A stretch of DNA of 64,000 bases, taken from positions 186,001-250,000 of the forward strand of contig NZ_JACVHF010000001.1 in assembly GCF_014502795.1 (NCBI RefSeq), in the 5' to 3' direction. Below, piece by piece: positions 8,627 to 17,700 of this stretch. The stretch is from Heliobacterium chlorum. Lineage in GTDB: Bacteria > Bacillota > Desulfitobacteriia > Heliobacteriales > Heliobacteriaceae. Made by a program: the position numbers and the translations under genes. The notes under the pieces were generated by a model. That model saw only the letters and a program-made list of their open reading frames with translations, ran no database searches and was not told the origin of the DNA. How positions within the stretch are numbered: position 1 is the stretch's first letter; each line of letters starts with the position of its first letter.

Positions 8627-9277
8627 GTGAACAACTTTCGAAGAATGTTGACCGTAAACATACTCGTCTTAGCCTTACTCGCCGGCGGGGCGATAGCCGC
8701 TGTATACTTTTATAATCGAGCGATCAATTATGTGACGACAAACAATGCACGTATTGATGCGACTCGTGTCACCATTACACCATCCGCTTCAGGTCAATTG
8801 ATCGGTTGGAATGGGGACATCGGAAAAAAGTATGCCCCCGGTGAGCGAGTCGGCATGATTCAACCCGCCGTCCCAGGTTCCCCGCCTGTAGATGTGACCT
8901 TTCCGATGAGTGCGACGATCGTACAGCAATCGGCCGTGAAAAACTCCTTTGTCGCCGCCGGCACACCATTGGCGTACGCCTACGATATGGATAATCTTTT
9001 TGTGACGGCGAACATCAATGAAAACGACTTAAGCAAGGTCGCAGTCGGACAGAACGTTGACATCACTGTCGATGCTTTCCCCGGAACACTCCTCAGCGGT
9101 AAGGTTAACCGCATCGGGATGACGACGGCGGGGACATTTACCTTGTTGCCGGAACAAAACACCAACGCCAATTATACGAAGGTCGCTCAGGTGGTCCCCA
9201 TATCCATCGCGTTGGATGGAACGAAAGGGCTCGACATTAAACCGGGGTTGAGTACCAACGTAAGAATCCACCGTTAG
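8627..9277 (+). CDS. HlyD/EmrA-like efflux adaptor subunit
   Basis: 216 residues: one N-terminal membrane helix (NILVLALLAGGAIAAVYFY), then barrel-sandwich and beta-barrel parts (TTNNARIDATRVTITPSASGQL, NLFVTANINENDLSKVAVGQ, GLDIKPGLSTNVRIHR). The long coiled-coil hairpin of Gram-negative EmrA is missing, as expected for a single-membrane cell. The GTG at 8627 is preceded by AGAGGAGG at 7 bases; the frame opens earlier but without a site. Ten bases separate it from the DHA2 transporter gene, so the two form a drug-export pair. Confidence 0.85.
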   Translation: MNNFRRMLTVNILVLALLAGGAIAAVYFYNRAINYVTTNNARIDATRVTITPSASGQLIGWNGDIGKKYAPGERVGMIQPAVPGSPPVDVTFPMSATIVQQSAVKNSFVAAGTPLAYAYDMDNLFVTANINENDLSKVAVGQNVDITVDAFPGTLLSGKVNRIGMTTAGTFTLLPEQNTNANYTKVAQVVPISIALDGTKGLDIKPGLSTNVRIHR

Positions 9278-9287
9278 GAGTGGGGTC

Positions 9288-11078
9288 ATGGTTCTTGAGT
9301 ATTTGATAGGCTATCTCATCTTCGCCCTCATTGTCATCGCAGCGGCCTATGCGTTGTATATCTATAGAACCAATGAGAATCTGCCCGAAAATGAACCTCC
9401 TGTCATAGACCCTACCTTCACGGGAATGATCTCCGGACCCGTGACGGAGCCCTTTGAGACTCCCCATCACGAACTTGCCCGCAGCGAAGGTGAAGTAAGG
9501 CAAGTCAACCCATCTCCGCAGGAGGTCAACGAACCGCTGCAGGAACTTCCTGTCGGACGAATTGTCACGGTCATGATGTTGGGGGCCTTTGTATCCATCC
9601 TCAACCAAACGTTGATTAACGTAGCGATTCCCCACATGATGAATGACTTCAATGTCTCAGCCAGTACTATCCAATGGCTCATTACCGGATTTATGCTCGT
9701 CAACGGCATCCTCATTCCGATCAGCGCCTTTTTAATGGAGACTTTTAGTACGAGACAATTGTTCATCGCGGCGATGATTTCCTTTACCATAGGTTCGGTG
9801 ATCTGTGGTTTCGCCAACTCCTTCGCCGTGATGATGATTGGTCGTGTGGTCCAAGCGGTAGGAGCTGGGATCCTTATGCCGCAAGTGATGAACGTATTCC
9901 TGACGGTGTTTCCACCGGAAAAGCGGGGCACGGCGATGGGAACCATGGGTGTGGCCATGATTTTCGCCCCTGCGGTAGGACCGACCTTGGCCGGGTGGAT
10001 TGTGCAAAACTATACCTGGCGCATCCTCTTTTTCATCATGGTTCCCATTGGCATTATCGACATCGTCATCGCAATCAAGTGGTTGTCCAATGTGGCTAAA
10101 CTGACTTTTCCCGAGTTCGATATCTGGGGAGTGGTCTTTTCCACCGTTGGTTTCGGCGGGCTCCTTTACGGGTTTAGTCGAGCCGGGACTGTCGGGTGGG
10201 GTTCGGCAGAAGTGCTCCTCTTTGTAACACTCGGCGTTGTCGGTGTCGCCTTGTTTATCTGGCGTGAATTGACCGTTGAAAACCCGATGCTAGAATTCCG
10301 TGTCTTTCGCTACGGTATTTTCTCTCTGACGACGGCGATCAGTTCGATCACAAACATGGCCATGTTTGCAGCCATGCTCCTTTTACCGATATACCTACAG
10401 AATATCCGTGGCTTTACACCCCTGCAGTCCGGCTTATTGTTGCTGCCGGGAGCCTTGATCATGGGGGTCATGTCACCGATTTCAGGAGCCCTCTTCGATC
10501 GTATCGGTGTTCGTCCACTCGCGATCGTTGGGTTGCTGATCACAGCAGCAGCCAACTATGAGTTCGCAAAACTGACGGCGACGACCACCTACCACAATAT
10601 CGTCTTGATCTACTGCTTGCGAAGTTTTGGAATGTCCTTATTGATGATGACCGTTATGACAGCAGGCCTCAATCAACTCCCCGGCTATCTAAACAGCCAT
10701 GGAACAGCCATGTCCAATACAATACGACAAGTGGCCGGCTCCTTAGGCACCGCGTTGTTGGTGACGATCATGACCAATCGCACCAGTGTACATCTGGGAG
10801 ATTATATGAGTGCGATGGTCTCCACCAATCCGGCAGTCAATCAGCAATTCGGTGGAATCACACACGCCTTGGCCGTAGGCACAGGTGTGACGGCAGCCCA
10901 AGCTCAAGGGCTAGCGACCACTGTTGTCTATGGCTTATCGGCCAAATATTCGGCGATCGCTGGGATTAACGACGCTTTTTTGGTGGCGACGGGAATTATC
11001 CTGTTGGCCTGGGTGATGTCTTTCTTTATTCGAAGGGTCCCTTATGGGAAGACTGAGGTCGTGACGAGAGATTCATAA
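9288..11078 (+). CDS. DHA2-family MFS multidrug exporter with N-terminal extension
   Basis: 596 residues. From about residue 95 it is an EmrB/QacA-type 14-helix major facilitator: FVSILNQTLINVAIPHMMNDF (motif with the conserved D/N of helix 1), GRVVQAVGAGILMPQVMNVF (motif C region), ending in FFIRRVPYG. The first ~90 residues are unusual: an extra membrane helix (YLIGYLIFALIVIAAAYALYIY) and a hydrophilic linker rich in Glu and Pro. TAGGAGTGG precedes the ATG. It is paired with the HlyD-like gene upstream and closed by a strong terminator. Substrates are unknown. Confidence 0.9.
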   Translation: MVLEYLIGYLIFALIVIAAAYALYIYRTNENLPENEPPVIDPTFTGMISGPVTEPFETPHHELARSEGEVRQVNPSPQEVNEPLQELPVGRIVTVMMLGAFVSILNQTLINVAIPHMMNDFNVSASTIQWLITGFMLVNGILIPISAFLMETFSTRQLFIAAMISFTIGSVICGFANSFAVMMIGRVVQAVGAGILMPQVMNVFLTVFPPEKRGTAMGTMGVAMIFAPAVGPTLAGWIVQNYTWRILFFIMVPIGIIDIVIAIKWLSNVAKLTFPEFDIWGVVFSTVGFGGLLYGFSRAGTVGWGSAEVLLFVTLGVVGVALFIWRELTVENPMLEFRVFRYGIFSLTTAISSITNMAMFAAMLLLPIYLQNIRGFTPLQSGLLLLPGALIMGVMSPISGALFDRIGVRPLAIVGLLITAAANYEFAKLTATTTYHNIVLIYCLRSFGMSLLMMTVMTAGLNQLPGYLNSHGTAMSNTIRQVAGSLGTALLVTIMTNRTSVHLGDYMSAMVSTNPAVNQQFGGITHALAVGTGVTAAQAQGLATTVVYGLSAKYSAIAGINDAFLVATGIILLAWVMSFFIRRVPYGKTEVVTRDS

Positions 11079-11080
11079 AC

Positions 11081-11120
11081 AAAAAAGCCTAGCGATACAC
11101 GATTATCGCTAGGCTTTTTT
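11081..11120 (+). terminator. intrinsic terminator of the efflux operon
   Basis: GCCTAGCGATA (11087-11097) pairs with TATCGCTAGGC (11104-11114) and is flanked by A6 and T6, so it could act in both directions. Confidence 0.9.
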
Positions 11121-11254
11121 ACTGGTTAAAGGTCGGCTAGGGTTTTTTATTGATAGCAAATATCATAACGCCTTGTTGTAGAGAACCTAGTGGCTAAATG
11201 TTTCACTCTTTATACTCATTACGATAAAAAATTATATAGGGACATGTATACCTG

Positions 11255-11280
11255 CCGGAGCATCTCGCTCCGGTTTTTTT
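11255..11280 (+). terminator. orphan intrinsic terminator
   Basis: CCGGAGC (11255-11261), loop ATCTC, GCTCCGG (11267-11273), then T7. It stands 135 bases after the previous terminator with no gene between, and 84 bases before the sensor kinase. It may end a short RNA or act as a leader terminator for the kinase. The rest of 11121-11363 holds a possible TATAAT box near 11315 but no coding frame. Confidence 0.75.
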
Positions 11281-11363
11281 GGTAAAGTACGTTTATATTT
11301 GTCATTAGGTGGACTATAATTAGCTAATAATCTGTGACAACGCGCTGACAGGGGCTGTTAAGC

Positions 11364-13028
11364 TTGGATAGTCTTCCGAAGGAAATAGATCAATTTATCG
11401 ATAAGTTGACTGAATTTAAACAAGAATATACAGATCTTTTCTATAAATATCAAAATAATACACGACTGATGGTAAAAAATCAGACCGTCATCGATAATCT
11501 CTTAAATGTAATCCCTGATATTATTTTTGTGAAAGATGCCAATGGCGTCATGTTAAATTGTAACAAGGCCCTCTGTGACTTTTTTGGTATGGATAGTAAA
11601 AGAATCATCGGAAAGACCGACTATGAGTTGTTTTCCAAAGAAGATGCTAAACTTTACCGTCAGATGGATTCTAAAGTAATGCGAGAAAAAAGAACCCAAA
11701 AAATTGAGGAATGGATCCTTTATCCCGATGGGAAAAAAGTGCTGGTTGAGACGATCAAAGAACCCATTTTCGATCAAAATAATCAAGTGGTTGGCATTAT
11801 CGGTATCTCCAGAGATATTACGCAACATAAACAAACACTGATGGCATTACAGGAAAGCGAAAAAAAGTTGGAGATGTTCTTCTCCCAGTCGATGAACGCT
11901 TTCTTTTACATAATGAGCGACGAACCGATTCGCTGGGATGATTCGATCGACAAAGAAGAAGTGTTGAATTATGCGATGCGGCATCTGCGAATTACGAAGT
12001 GTAATGACGCTTTGTGCAGCCTCTATAGAGCTCAAAGAGAACAATTAATCCATCTGCCTATGAATGATTTTTGGGGCAAAGACACAGCACAATGCAAGAA
12101 AATGTTAAAAGAACTGTTGGATTCAGGTAAACTTCGTGTTGAAATGTCTCGAGAGAAGTTCGATGGCACAGCCATGTATGTCGAAGGAGACTATCAACTT
12201 TTTTATGCTGACGACGGGAGAGTGCTCGGCTATTTTGGCGTTCAACGGGATATCACTGCGAAAAAACGAGGTCTCAAGGAGTTAGAAGTCGCTAAGGAAC
12301 AAGCTGAAGCGGCGAATCATGCCAAGAGCCAATTCTTGTCGACGATGAGTCACGAAATCCGCACGCCCATGAACGGAATTTTAGGAATGTCTGAACTTCT
12401 TTTGGATACGCCCATGTCTGAGGAGCAAAAGGAATTCGCCAAGATGATCAAGGATTCTACCCATGCTCTCTTAAACGTCATCAGTGACGTGTTGGATTAC
12501 TCTAAGATCGATTCGGGATCTATGATGATCGAGAAGGTGGAGGTACATCTTCAAGAAACGATTACGGATGTTATCGATCTTGTAAAGGTTACGGCTCAAG
12601 CAAAGGGACTACCCTTAATTAGTTTGATTGATCTCGAGAGTGCCCCGGCGATACAGTGCGATCCGGTTCGCCTTCGTCAGGTATTATTGAACTTACTGGA
12701 CAACGCCGTTAAATTTACGCAACGTGGGGAAGTAACCTTACGAGTGTCCACCCAAGAAATTCATAGTAAGAAAGAAGTCCTCTTTGAGGTTATTGACACA
12801 GGGATCGGCATTGAGGCTAAAGATATCGAACGCATCTTCCAACCCTTTAGCCAAGTGGACAGTTCCTTTTCGCGAAGATACGGTGGTACCGGTTTAGGGT
12901 TATCTATCTCAAAGCGTTTAGTCGAGCTGATGGGCGGAACGATTGGAGTACATAGCCAGATCGGCAAAGGAACGAAATTTTGGTTTACCATTCCGTTGAT
13001 TGAATGGACCGCATTTATTGCTGAGTAA
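11364..13028 (+). CDS. PAS-domain sensor histidine kinase
   Basis: 554 residues from a TTG start with AGGGG upstream. A short coiled coil (residues 1-45) leads into a PAS domain (VIPDIIFVKDANGVMLNCNK, closing VVGIIGISRDITQHKQ), then a second PAS-like domain to about residue 305 (closing VLGYFGVQRDITAKK). The kinase core has the H box STMSHEIRTPMNGILG, N box NLLDNAVKF, G1 DTGIGI and G2 [10 protein letters not shown]. There is no receiver domain, and no response regulator gene is adjacent, so its partner is elsewhere. No membrane segment is visible; it should be cytoplasmic. Confidence 0.9.
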   Translation: MDSLPKEIDQFIDKLTEFKQEYTDLFYKYQNNTRLMVKNQTVIDNLLNVIPDIIFVKDANGVMLNCNKALCDFFGMDSKRIIGKTDYELFSKEDAKLYRQMDSKVMREKRTQKIEEWILYPDGKKVLVETIKEPIFDQNNQVVGIIGISRDITQHKQTLMALQESEKKLEMFFSQSMNAFFYIMSDEPIRWDDSIDKEEVLNYAMRHLRITKCNDALCSLYRAQREQLIHLPMNDFWGKDTAQCKKMLKELLDSGKLRVEMSREKFDGTAMYVEGDYQLFYADDGRVLGYFGVQRDITAKKRGLKELEVAKEQAEAANHAKSQFLSTMSHEIRTPMNGILGMSELLLDTPMSEEQKEFAKMIKDSTHALLNVISDVLDYSKIDSGSMMIEKVEVHLQETITDVIDLVKVTAQAKGLPLISLIDLESAPAIQCDPVRLRQVLLNLLDNAVKFTQRGEVTLRVSTQEIHSKKEVLFEVIDTGIGIEAKDIERIFQPFSQVDSSFSRRYGGTGLGLSISKRLVELMGGTIGVHSQIGKGTKFWFTIPLIEWTAFIAE

Positions 13029-13099
13029 GGCAAGTACCGAACGCATGAATGAGTAACGGCATAAGTGTTAGAACGCGAGTTAACAATAGCTTATAGATG

Positions 13100-13128
13100 A
13101 AAAGCCGCCGAGGGAGGGTGGCTTTTTT
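13100..13128 (+). terminator. intrinsic terminator of the sensor kinase
   Basis: AAGCC...GGCTT stem with a GC-rich interior, followed by TTTTTT. Confidence 0.75.
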
Positions 13129-13192
13129 GCTATCTCATGACCTGTGGATGAACCTATTCGGGTAACACTTAATCGGTTATTGCGTAGATTAT

Positions 13193-13206
13193 CTATATCG
13201 ATATAG
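13193..13206. promoter_or_regulatory. palindrome upstream of the small gene, candidate operator
   Basis: CTATATCGATATAG is a perfect 14-base palindrome. It ends 22 bases before a TATAAT hexamer (13229-13234), so it would overlap the minus-35 region of that promoter. Confidence 0.4.
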
Positions 13207-13274
13207 TGTAAAGCTATAAGTGATGAGGTATAATTCCTATAAGATTTCTGTAGATTCAAAGGGGGACGATAGCG

Positions 13275-13538
13275 ATGTCTCTGGCTGAGTTACTTAGAGA
13301 GGGAGAAGAGTTTAAGTACGAGATGCTCAAGCTAAAGCTATCGGATAACTTTTTTAAGAGTAAAAAGTATTTGGATTGGATAGAGCGATGTATCCAATCG
13401 TTGAATGACCAGATCTCTTCGGAGCCCTTAGCTAAAAAGTTTTTGCATCTATCCAAAAAGCCGACGCAATTCAACGATATTACTCACGATGGTATCCTCT
13501 ATATGTTAAGGGCCTTTTGTTTGACTGAGAGAGGATAA
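13275..13538 (+). CDS. uncharacterised 87-residue protein
   Basis: An ATG preceded by GGGGGA at 8 bases opens an 87-codon frame with a promoter-like TATAAT and palindrome upstream and a very strong terminator downstream, so it is a real monocistronic gene. The product is helical and charged (LAELLREGEEFKYEMLKLKL, YLDWIERCIQSLNDQI). The pattern is reminiscent of small HEPN-like or abortive-infection N-terminal helices, but I cannot assign it. It directly precedes the biosynthetic cluster, in the opposite orientation to the phosphopantetheinyl transferase. Confidence 0.65.
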   Translation: MSLAELLREGEEFKYEMLKLKLSDNFFKSKKYLDWIERCIQSLNDQISSEPLAKKFLHLSKKPTQFNDITHDGILYMLRAFCLTERG

Positions 13539-13551
13539 GAGCCGTTGGTAG

Positions 13552-13592
13552 GCGGCCCCACAGTGAACCATTCACTGCGGGGTCGCTTTTTA
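13552..13592 (+). terminator. strong bidirectional terminator
   Basis: GCGGCCCCACAGTGAA (13552-13567) pairs with TTCACTGCGGGGTCGC (13571-13586) across a 3-base loop, then TTTTT. It separates the small gene from the convergent phosphopantetheinyl transferase gene. Confidence 0.9.
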
Positions 13593-13627
13593 TTGCTCAA
13601 AAGTCGGTAACCGTTGAACTTGATAAG

Positions 13628-14326
13628 CTAGGGCGCTTTACCATCTAAGGTTTCCAAAATGTCATGAATGGTCACCTCAGTTATTGTCGAACTGAAATTA
13701 TTATCTAATGAACAGACTGAAACGATATGGTCTTTGTCAATATCAAAATGCGTAAAGAAACAAGATTGTAATGCGTTATCGGTGATAACGGAAATCCTAT
13801 CATTTCGTATGTCCATCGAAAAAGAATCAAGGGGTATGACTAATCCTCTTCCATCGGCCTTAATATAGCTTTCCTTTAACGTCCACAGCAAGTAAAAGTA
13901 TCTAAGTCGATGATCGACAGCTTGGTTTAATAGCTGGCAGTATTCTTCTTTTGAAAAGAAGTTCTTAGCAATGTCAAGATCTATCGGCCGAATATGTTCA
14001 ATATCGATGCCCACAAGTTCATCGGATATGGCACAAACCACCCAGTTGCCCGAATGGGAAACATTAAAACTTACATTACTTGGATCAACCAAAAAAGGCT
14101 TATTATAGGTGGTGACATTGAAGTGCAGTTGGTTGTTCCTATATCCGGTTCTTTGACAGATGGCGAATCGTGAGAGCAAGTCTCCAAAGAGACAGCGAAG
14201 TGAATCCTGTTGAAATCGATAGTTATTTACTTTTTTGCTTCTCTCTTTACAAACAAATCGCATAAGTGAATCTTTTCGTTGGCTATCTGCGTCTGAATTA
14301 ATTTGAATACCATAAATCTCTGTCAT
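13628..14326 (-). CDS. Sfp-type 4'-phosphopantetheinyl transferase
   Basis: 232 residues. The family motifs are present in order: VSFNVSHSGNWVVCAIS, then VGIDIEHIRP with the Mg-binding Asp and Glu, then FFSKEEY and LWTLKESYIKADGRGL. Sfp-type enzymes move the phosphopantetheine arm of CoA onto the conserved Ser of carrier domains. The adjacent divergent gene encodes a synthase with exactly two such domains (ACP Ser1766 and PCP Ser2863), so activation of that synthase is the obvious role. GGAG lies about 12 bases before the ATG. The two genes share a 388-base intergenic region and may be co-regulated from it. Confidence 0.92.
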   Translation of the reverse strand: MTEIYGIQINSDADSQRKDSLMRFVCKERSKKVNNYRFQQDSLRCLFGDLLSRFAICQRTGYRNNQLHFNVTTYNKPFLVDPSNVSFNVSHSGNWVVCAISDELVGIDIEHIRPIDLDIAKNFFSKEEYCQLLNQAVDHRLRYFYLLWTLKESYIKADGRGLVIPLDSFSMDIRNDRISVITDNALQSCFFTHFDIDKDHIVSVCSLDNNFSSTITEVTIHDILETLDGKAP

Positions 14327-14714
14327 GGCAAACCCAATCTCCCTAATTGTTTTTATTCATCGTTCCCAGGATTAGCTTTTTAAGCTTCCCAACGGAGTTA
14401 CTCTATAGAATCAAAAAGCCTACACTCCGATATATATATAAATATAATAAATTTTATTTTAAAAATTTTTAAAAATAAAGAATGATTAAATCCCCTAAAC
14501 ATACTATAGAAAGTGAGAATATTATTTAGAACTTTTTAAAGGAAGGGGGAGTAAAAGAGGTACAGGCCTAACTATAAGGTTCTGTCGGTAGAAAAATCTT
14601 TTCTATCAGTCTAGACACGTCCGTCGGACGTGAAGTTTCCATTTAAGTGATAATGATCACTTACGCGTTGAATAATGACGATAGTCTGCGAAGTTCAGTG
14701 GAGGGAAAAAGTAC
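14327..14714 (+). promoter_or_regulatory. 388-base divergent regulatory region and long leader of the synthase
   Basis: No gene fits here. An AT-rich tract (about 14430-14500) is followed by a TACTAT minus-10-like box near 14510, so the mRNA leader could be about 200 bases. Three inverted repeats lie close together in it: TAGAAAA/TTTTCTA (14589-14605), CACGTCCG/CGGACGTG (14616-14632) and AAGTGAT/ATCACTT (14645-14662). An AAGGAAGGGGG at about 14540 looks like a ribosome binding site but has no start codon at the right distance. The true site for the synthase is GGAGGG, 9 bases before the ATG at 14715. Confidence 0.5.
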
Positions 14715-17700
14715 ATGTGCAATGAACTGTCCCGTCAGGATTACGAACCTATAGCCATTATCGGGATGGGCTGTAGGTTACCGGGAGGGATTAATAGTCC
14801 TGACGACTATTGGGAAGTATTGAAACATGGCAAAGACTGCCTTACGGAAATCCCGGAATCCAGGTGGAGTTTAAAATTTTTCTACAGTTCACACAGTGAC
14901 AAGCCTGGGAAAATGATCATCGGTCGGGGTGGTTTCATCAGTGGTCAAGATGAGTTTGACCCGCAGTTTTTCGGCATAGTTCCCCGGGAAGCAGAGTACC
15001 TGGATCCTCAGCAGAGAAAACTGTTGGAAGTCGCCTGGGAGGCCCTTGAAGATGCAGGACAGAAGCCGAGCGAACTGGCGGGAAAACCTGTAGGTGTATT
15101 TGTTGGGGCTTTTACACTGGACTACAAGATACTTCAGTTTGGCGGTAGAAGGCATGATAATCTTGCTGCCAACACAGCAGTAGGTCTGATGATGACCATG
15201 ATTTCAAACCGTATTTCCTATATTTTCGATTTCAGGGGTCCCAGTATCTCTCTCGACACAGCCTGTAGTTCATCCATGACTGCCATTCACCTTGCCTGTG
15301 AGAGCATTCGGAGTGGAGAAAGCTCCATGGCCTTAGCTGGTGGTGTCATGCTTCAGTCCGCGCCTCAGTATACCACGTCAGAATCTAAGGGTGGGTTTAT
15401 GTCACCGACAGGTACATCCCATGGTTTTGACGCAAGTGCTAACGGATATGTACGCTCAGAAGGTGTTGGCCTTGTTGTACTAAAAAAACTCAGCGAGGCA
15501 TTGAAAGACGGAGACCCGATTTACGCGGTTATCATGGGAGAGGGAGCAAATCAGGACGGACATACGAACGGTATTACTGTGCCGAATCCCGAAGCTCAGA
15601 AAGAACTTATTCTGAAAGTCTGCCAAAAGATCGGCATAGAGCCGGGAAATTTGCAATATGTCGAGGCTCACGGCACCGGTACTCCTGTGGGAGACCCTAT
15701 TGAAGCGAACGCCCTCGGAGAGGTGCTGGGTATAGGGAGAAAAGCAGGAGAGAAGTGTTATGTCGGTTCAGTGAAATCGAATATCGGCCATACGGAATCA
15801 GCGGCAGGTGTGGCTGGACTCATGAAAACCGCCCTCTCCCTAAAAAATAGACAAATCCCACCGCATCTCCACTTGAAGGAAATCAATCCTAAGATAAAGA
15901 TTGACCAGTGGCCCTATGAAATCCCCACTAGTTTGGTGCCATGGCCTGAACATGAGGGGCCCGCACGTGCCGGCGTCAATTCCTTTGGCTTTGGCGGTGC
16001 CAACGCCTATGCAGTCTTGCAGGAAGCACCAGAGATCCCTCAAAAAGTGAATCACTCGTCATCTCCGAAAGTGGAACGGCCTGCGATCTTGGCCCTTTCG
16101 ACCCGTGATCCTGAGGTTTTACAGGCCATAGCTGAGAAATACAAGGCTTTTCTATCGAGGGAACCGTGCCCGGATTTGAATGACATTGGCTACACCTTAG
16201 GCTACCGGCGAGAAACGCATGAACATCGCTTATCGATTGTATATTCTTCCAAAGAGGACCTGCTGAATAAACTTGATTCATGCATCGCTGGTGAAGAGAA
16301 TCCCTACATACTGAAAGGTAGAAAACTGCCCGATACGAAGCGAAAGCTGATGTGGGTATTTACCGGCATGGGACCCCAATGGTGGGCGATGGGGCGTGAG
16401 CTTTACCTGAAGGAACCAGTATTTCGCGAAGTGATTGACCGGTGCGATATAGAGTTTGCCAAACATAGGGATTGGTCTCTAGTAGAGGAACTTATTCATA
16501 AACCGGAATCCGAGTCAAAGATGGCCGAAACGTGGTTGTCTCAGCCAGCCAACTTTGCTATCCAGGTAGCCCTTTGTGCACTGTGGCGATCGTTTGGAAT
16601 AAAGCCCGATGGAATCGTGGGACACAGTACAGGCGAAGCGGCTGCCTTTTACGAGGCAGGTGTATATACTTTCGAGGATGCGGTCAAGGTTGTCATCCAC
16701 CGTAGCCGGCTTCAACAGACGTTAAGTGGAACCGGTAAGATGGTTGCTGTCGGTTTGCCCGAAGCTGAAGTTTTAGAAAAGCTTAAGCCGTTCAGAGATA
16801 AGATATCGATCGCCGCAGTCAATAGCCCGCGGACCGTAACGATCTCTGGAAACGAGCAAGCCCTTATCGAATTTATCGAGCCATTGCAAGCAAGTGGTGT
16901 CTTTTGCAAGTTCCTTCAAGTACAGATCCCTTTCCATAGTTCATATATGGAACCGATCAAAGAGGAATTGCTTGAGTGTATCAGAGATATTAGACCCATG
17001 AAGGCGAAGGTGCCTTTATTTACCACGGGCGCAGGTGAAAAAACGGACGGTACCAATCTGGATGCTGCTTACTGGTGGCTCAACATCAGGGGAACTGTGC
17101 TTTTCGCGAAAGCGATAAACCAGATTATCGACGATGAATACAATGTATTCCTGGAAGTGGGGCCTCATCCTGTTCTAGCCGGATCAATTTCGGAATGCCT
17201 CGAAGATAAAAAGCAAGATGGAAAAACCCTTTGCAGCTTAAAACGCAAGGACAATGAGCAGGAACGGATTATTTCTACCCTCGCAGAGATGCACAACCTT
17301 GGCTTTACCATCGATTGGAACATATTTTACGCAGAAGGTAACATCACCAGGCTACCCACCTACCCCTGGCGAAAAGATCTCTATTGGACCGAACCGGAGG
17401 ACGTCCAACGGCGAAGAAAAGGGCTCATCGATCATCCCTTACTTGGCTTCCGCCAGTATACGCCGTCCCCTTCCTGGGAAATGGGAATAAGCACGGAGCA
17501 ATATCCCTATCTGAGGGATCACAGAATACAAGGAAATGTGGTATTCCCTGGAGCGGGGTATATTGAGATGGCTCTCAGTGCCGCTAAACTGCTGTTGGGT
17601 AACGGGATGTTCGCTGTCGATGACTTGGAGATTCAAAAGGCCCTCTTCATCTCGGACGACAGGGAGCCCAGGGTTCAGTTCCTCCTCGATGAGAACAACG

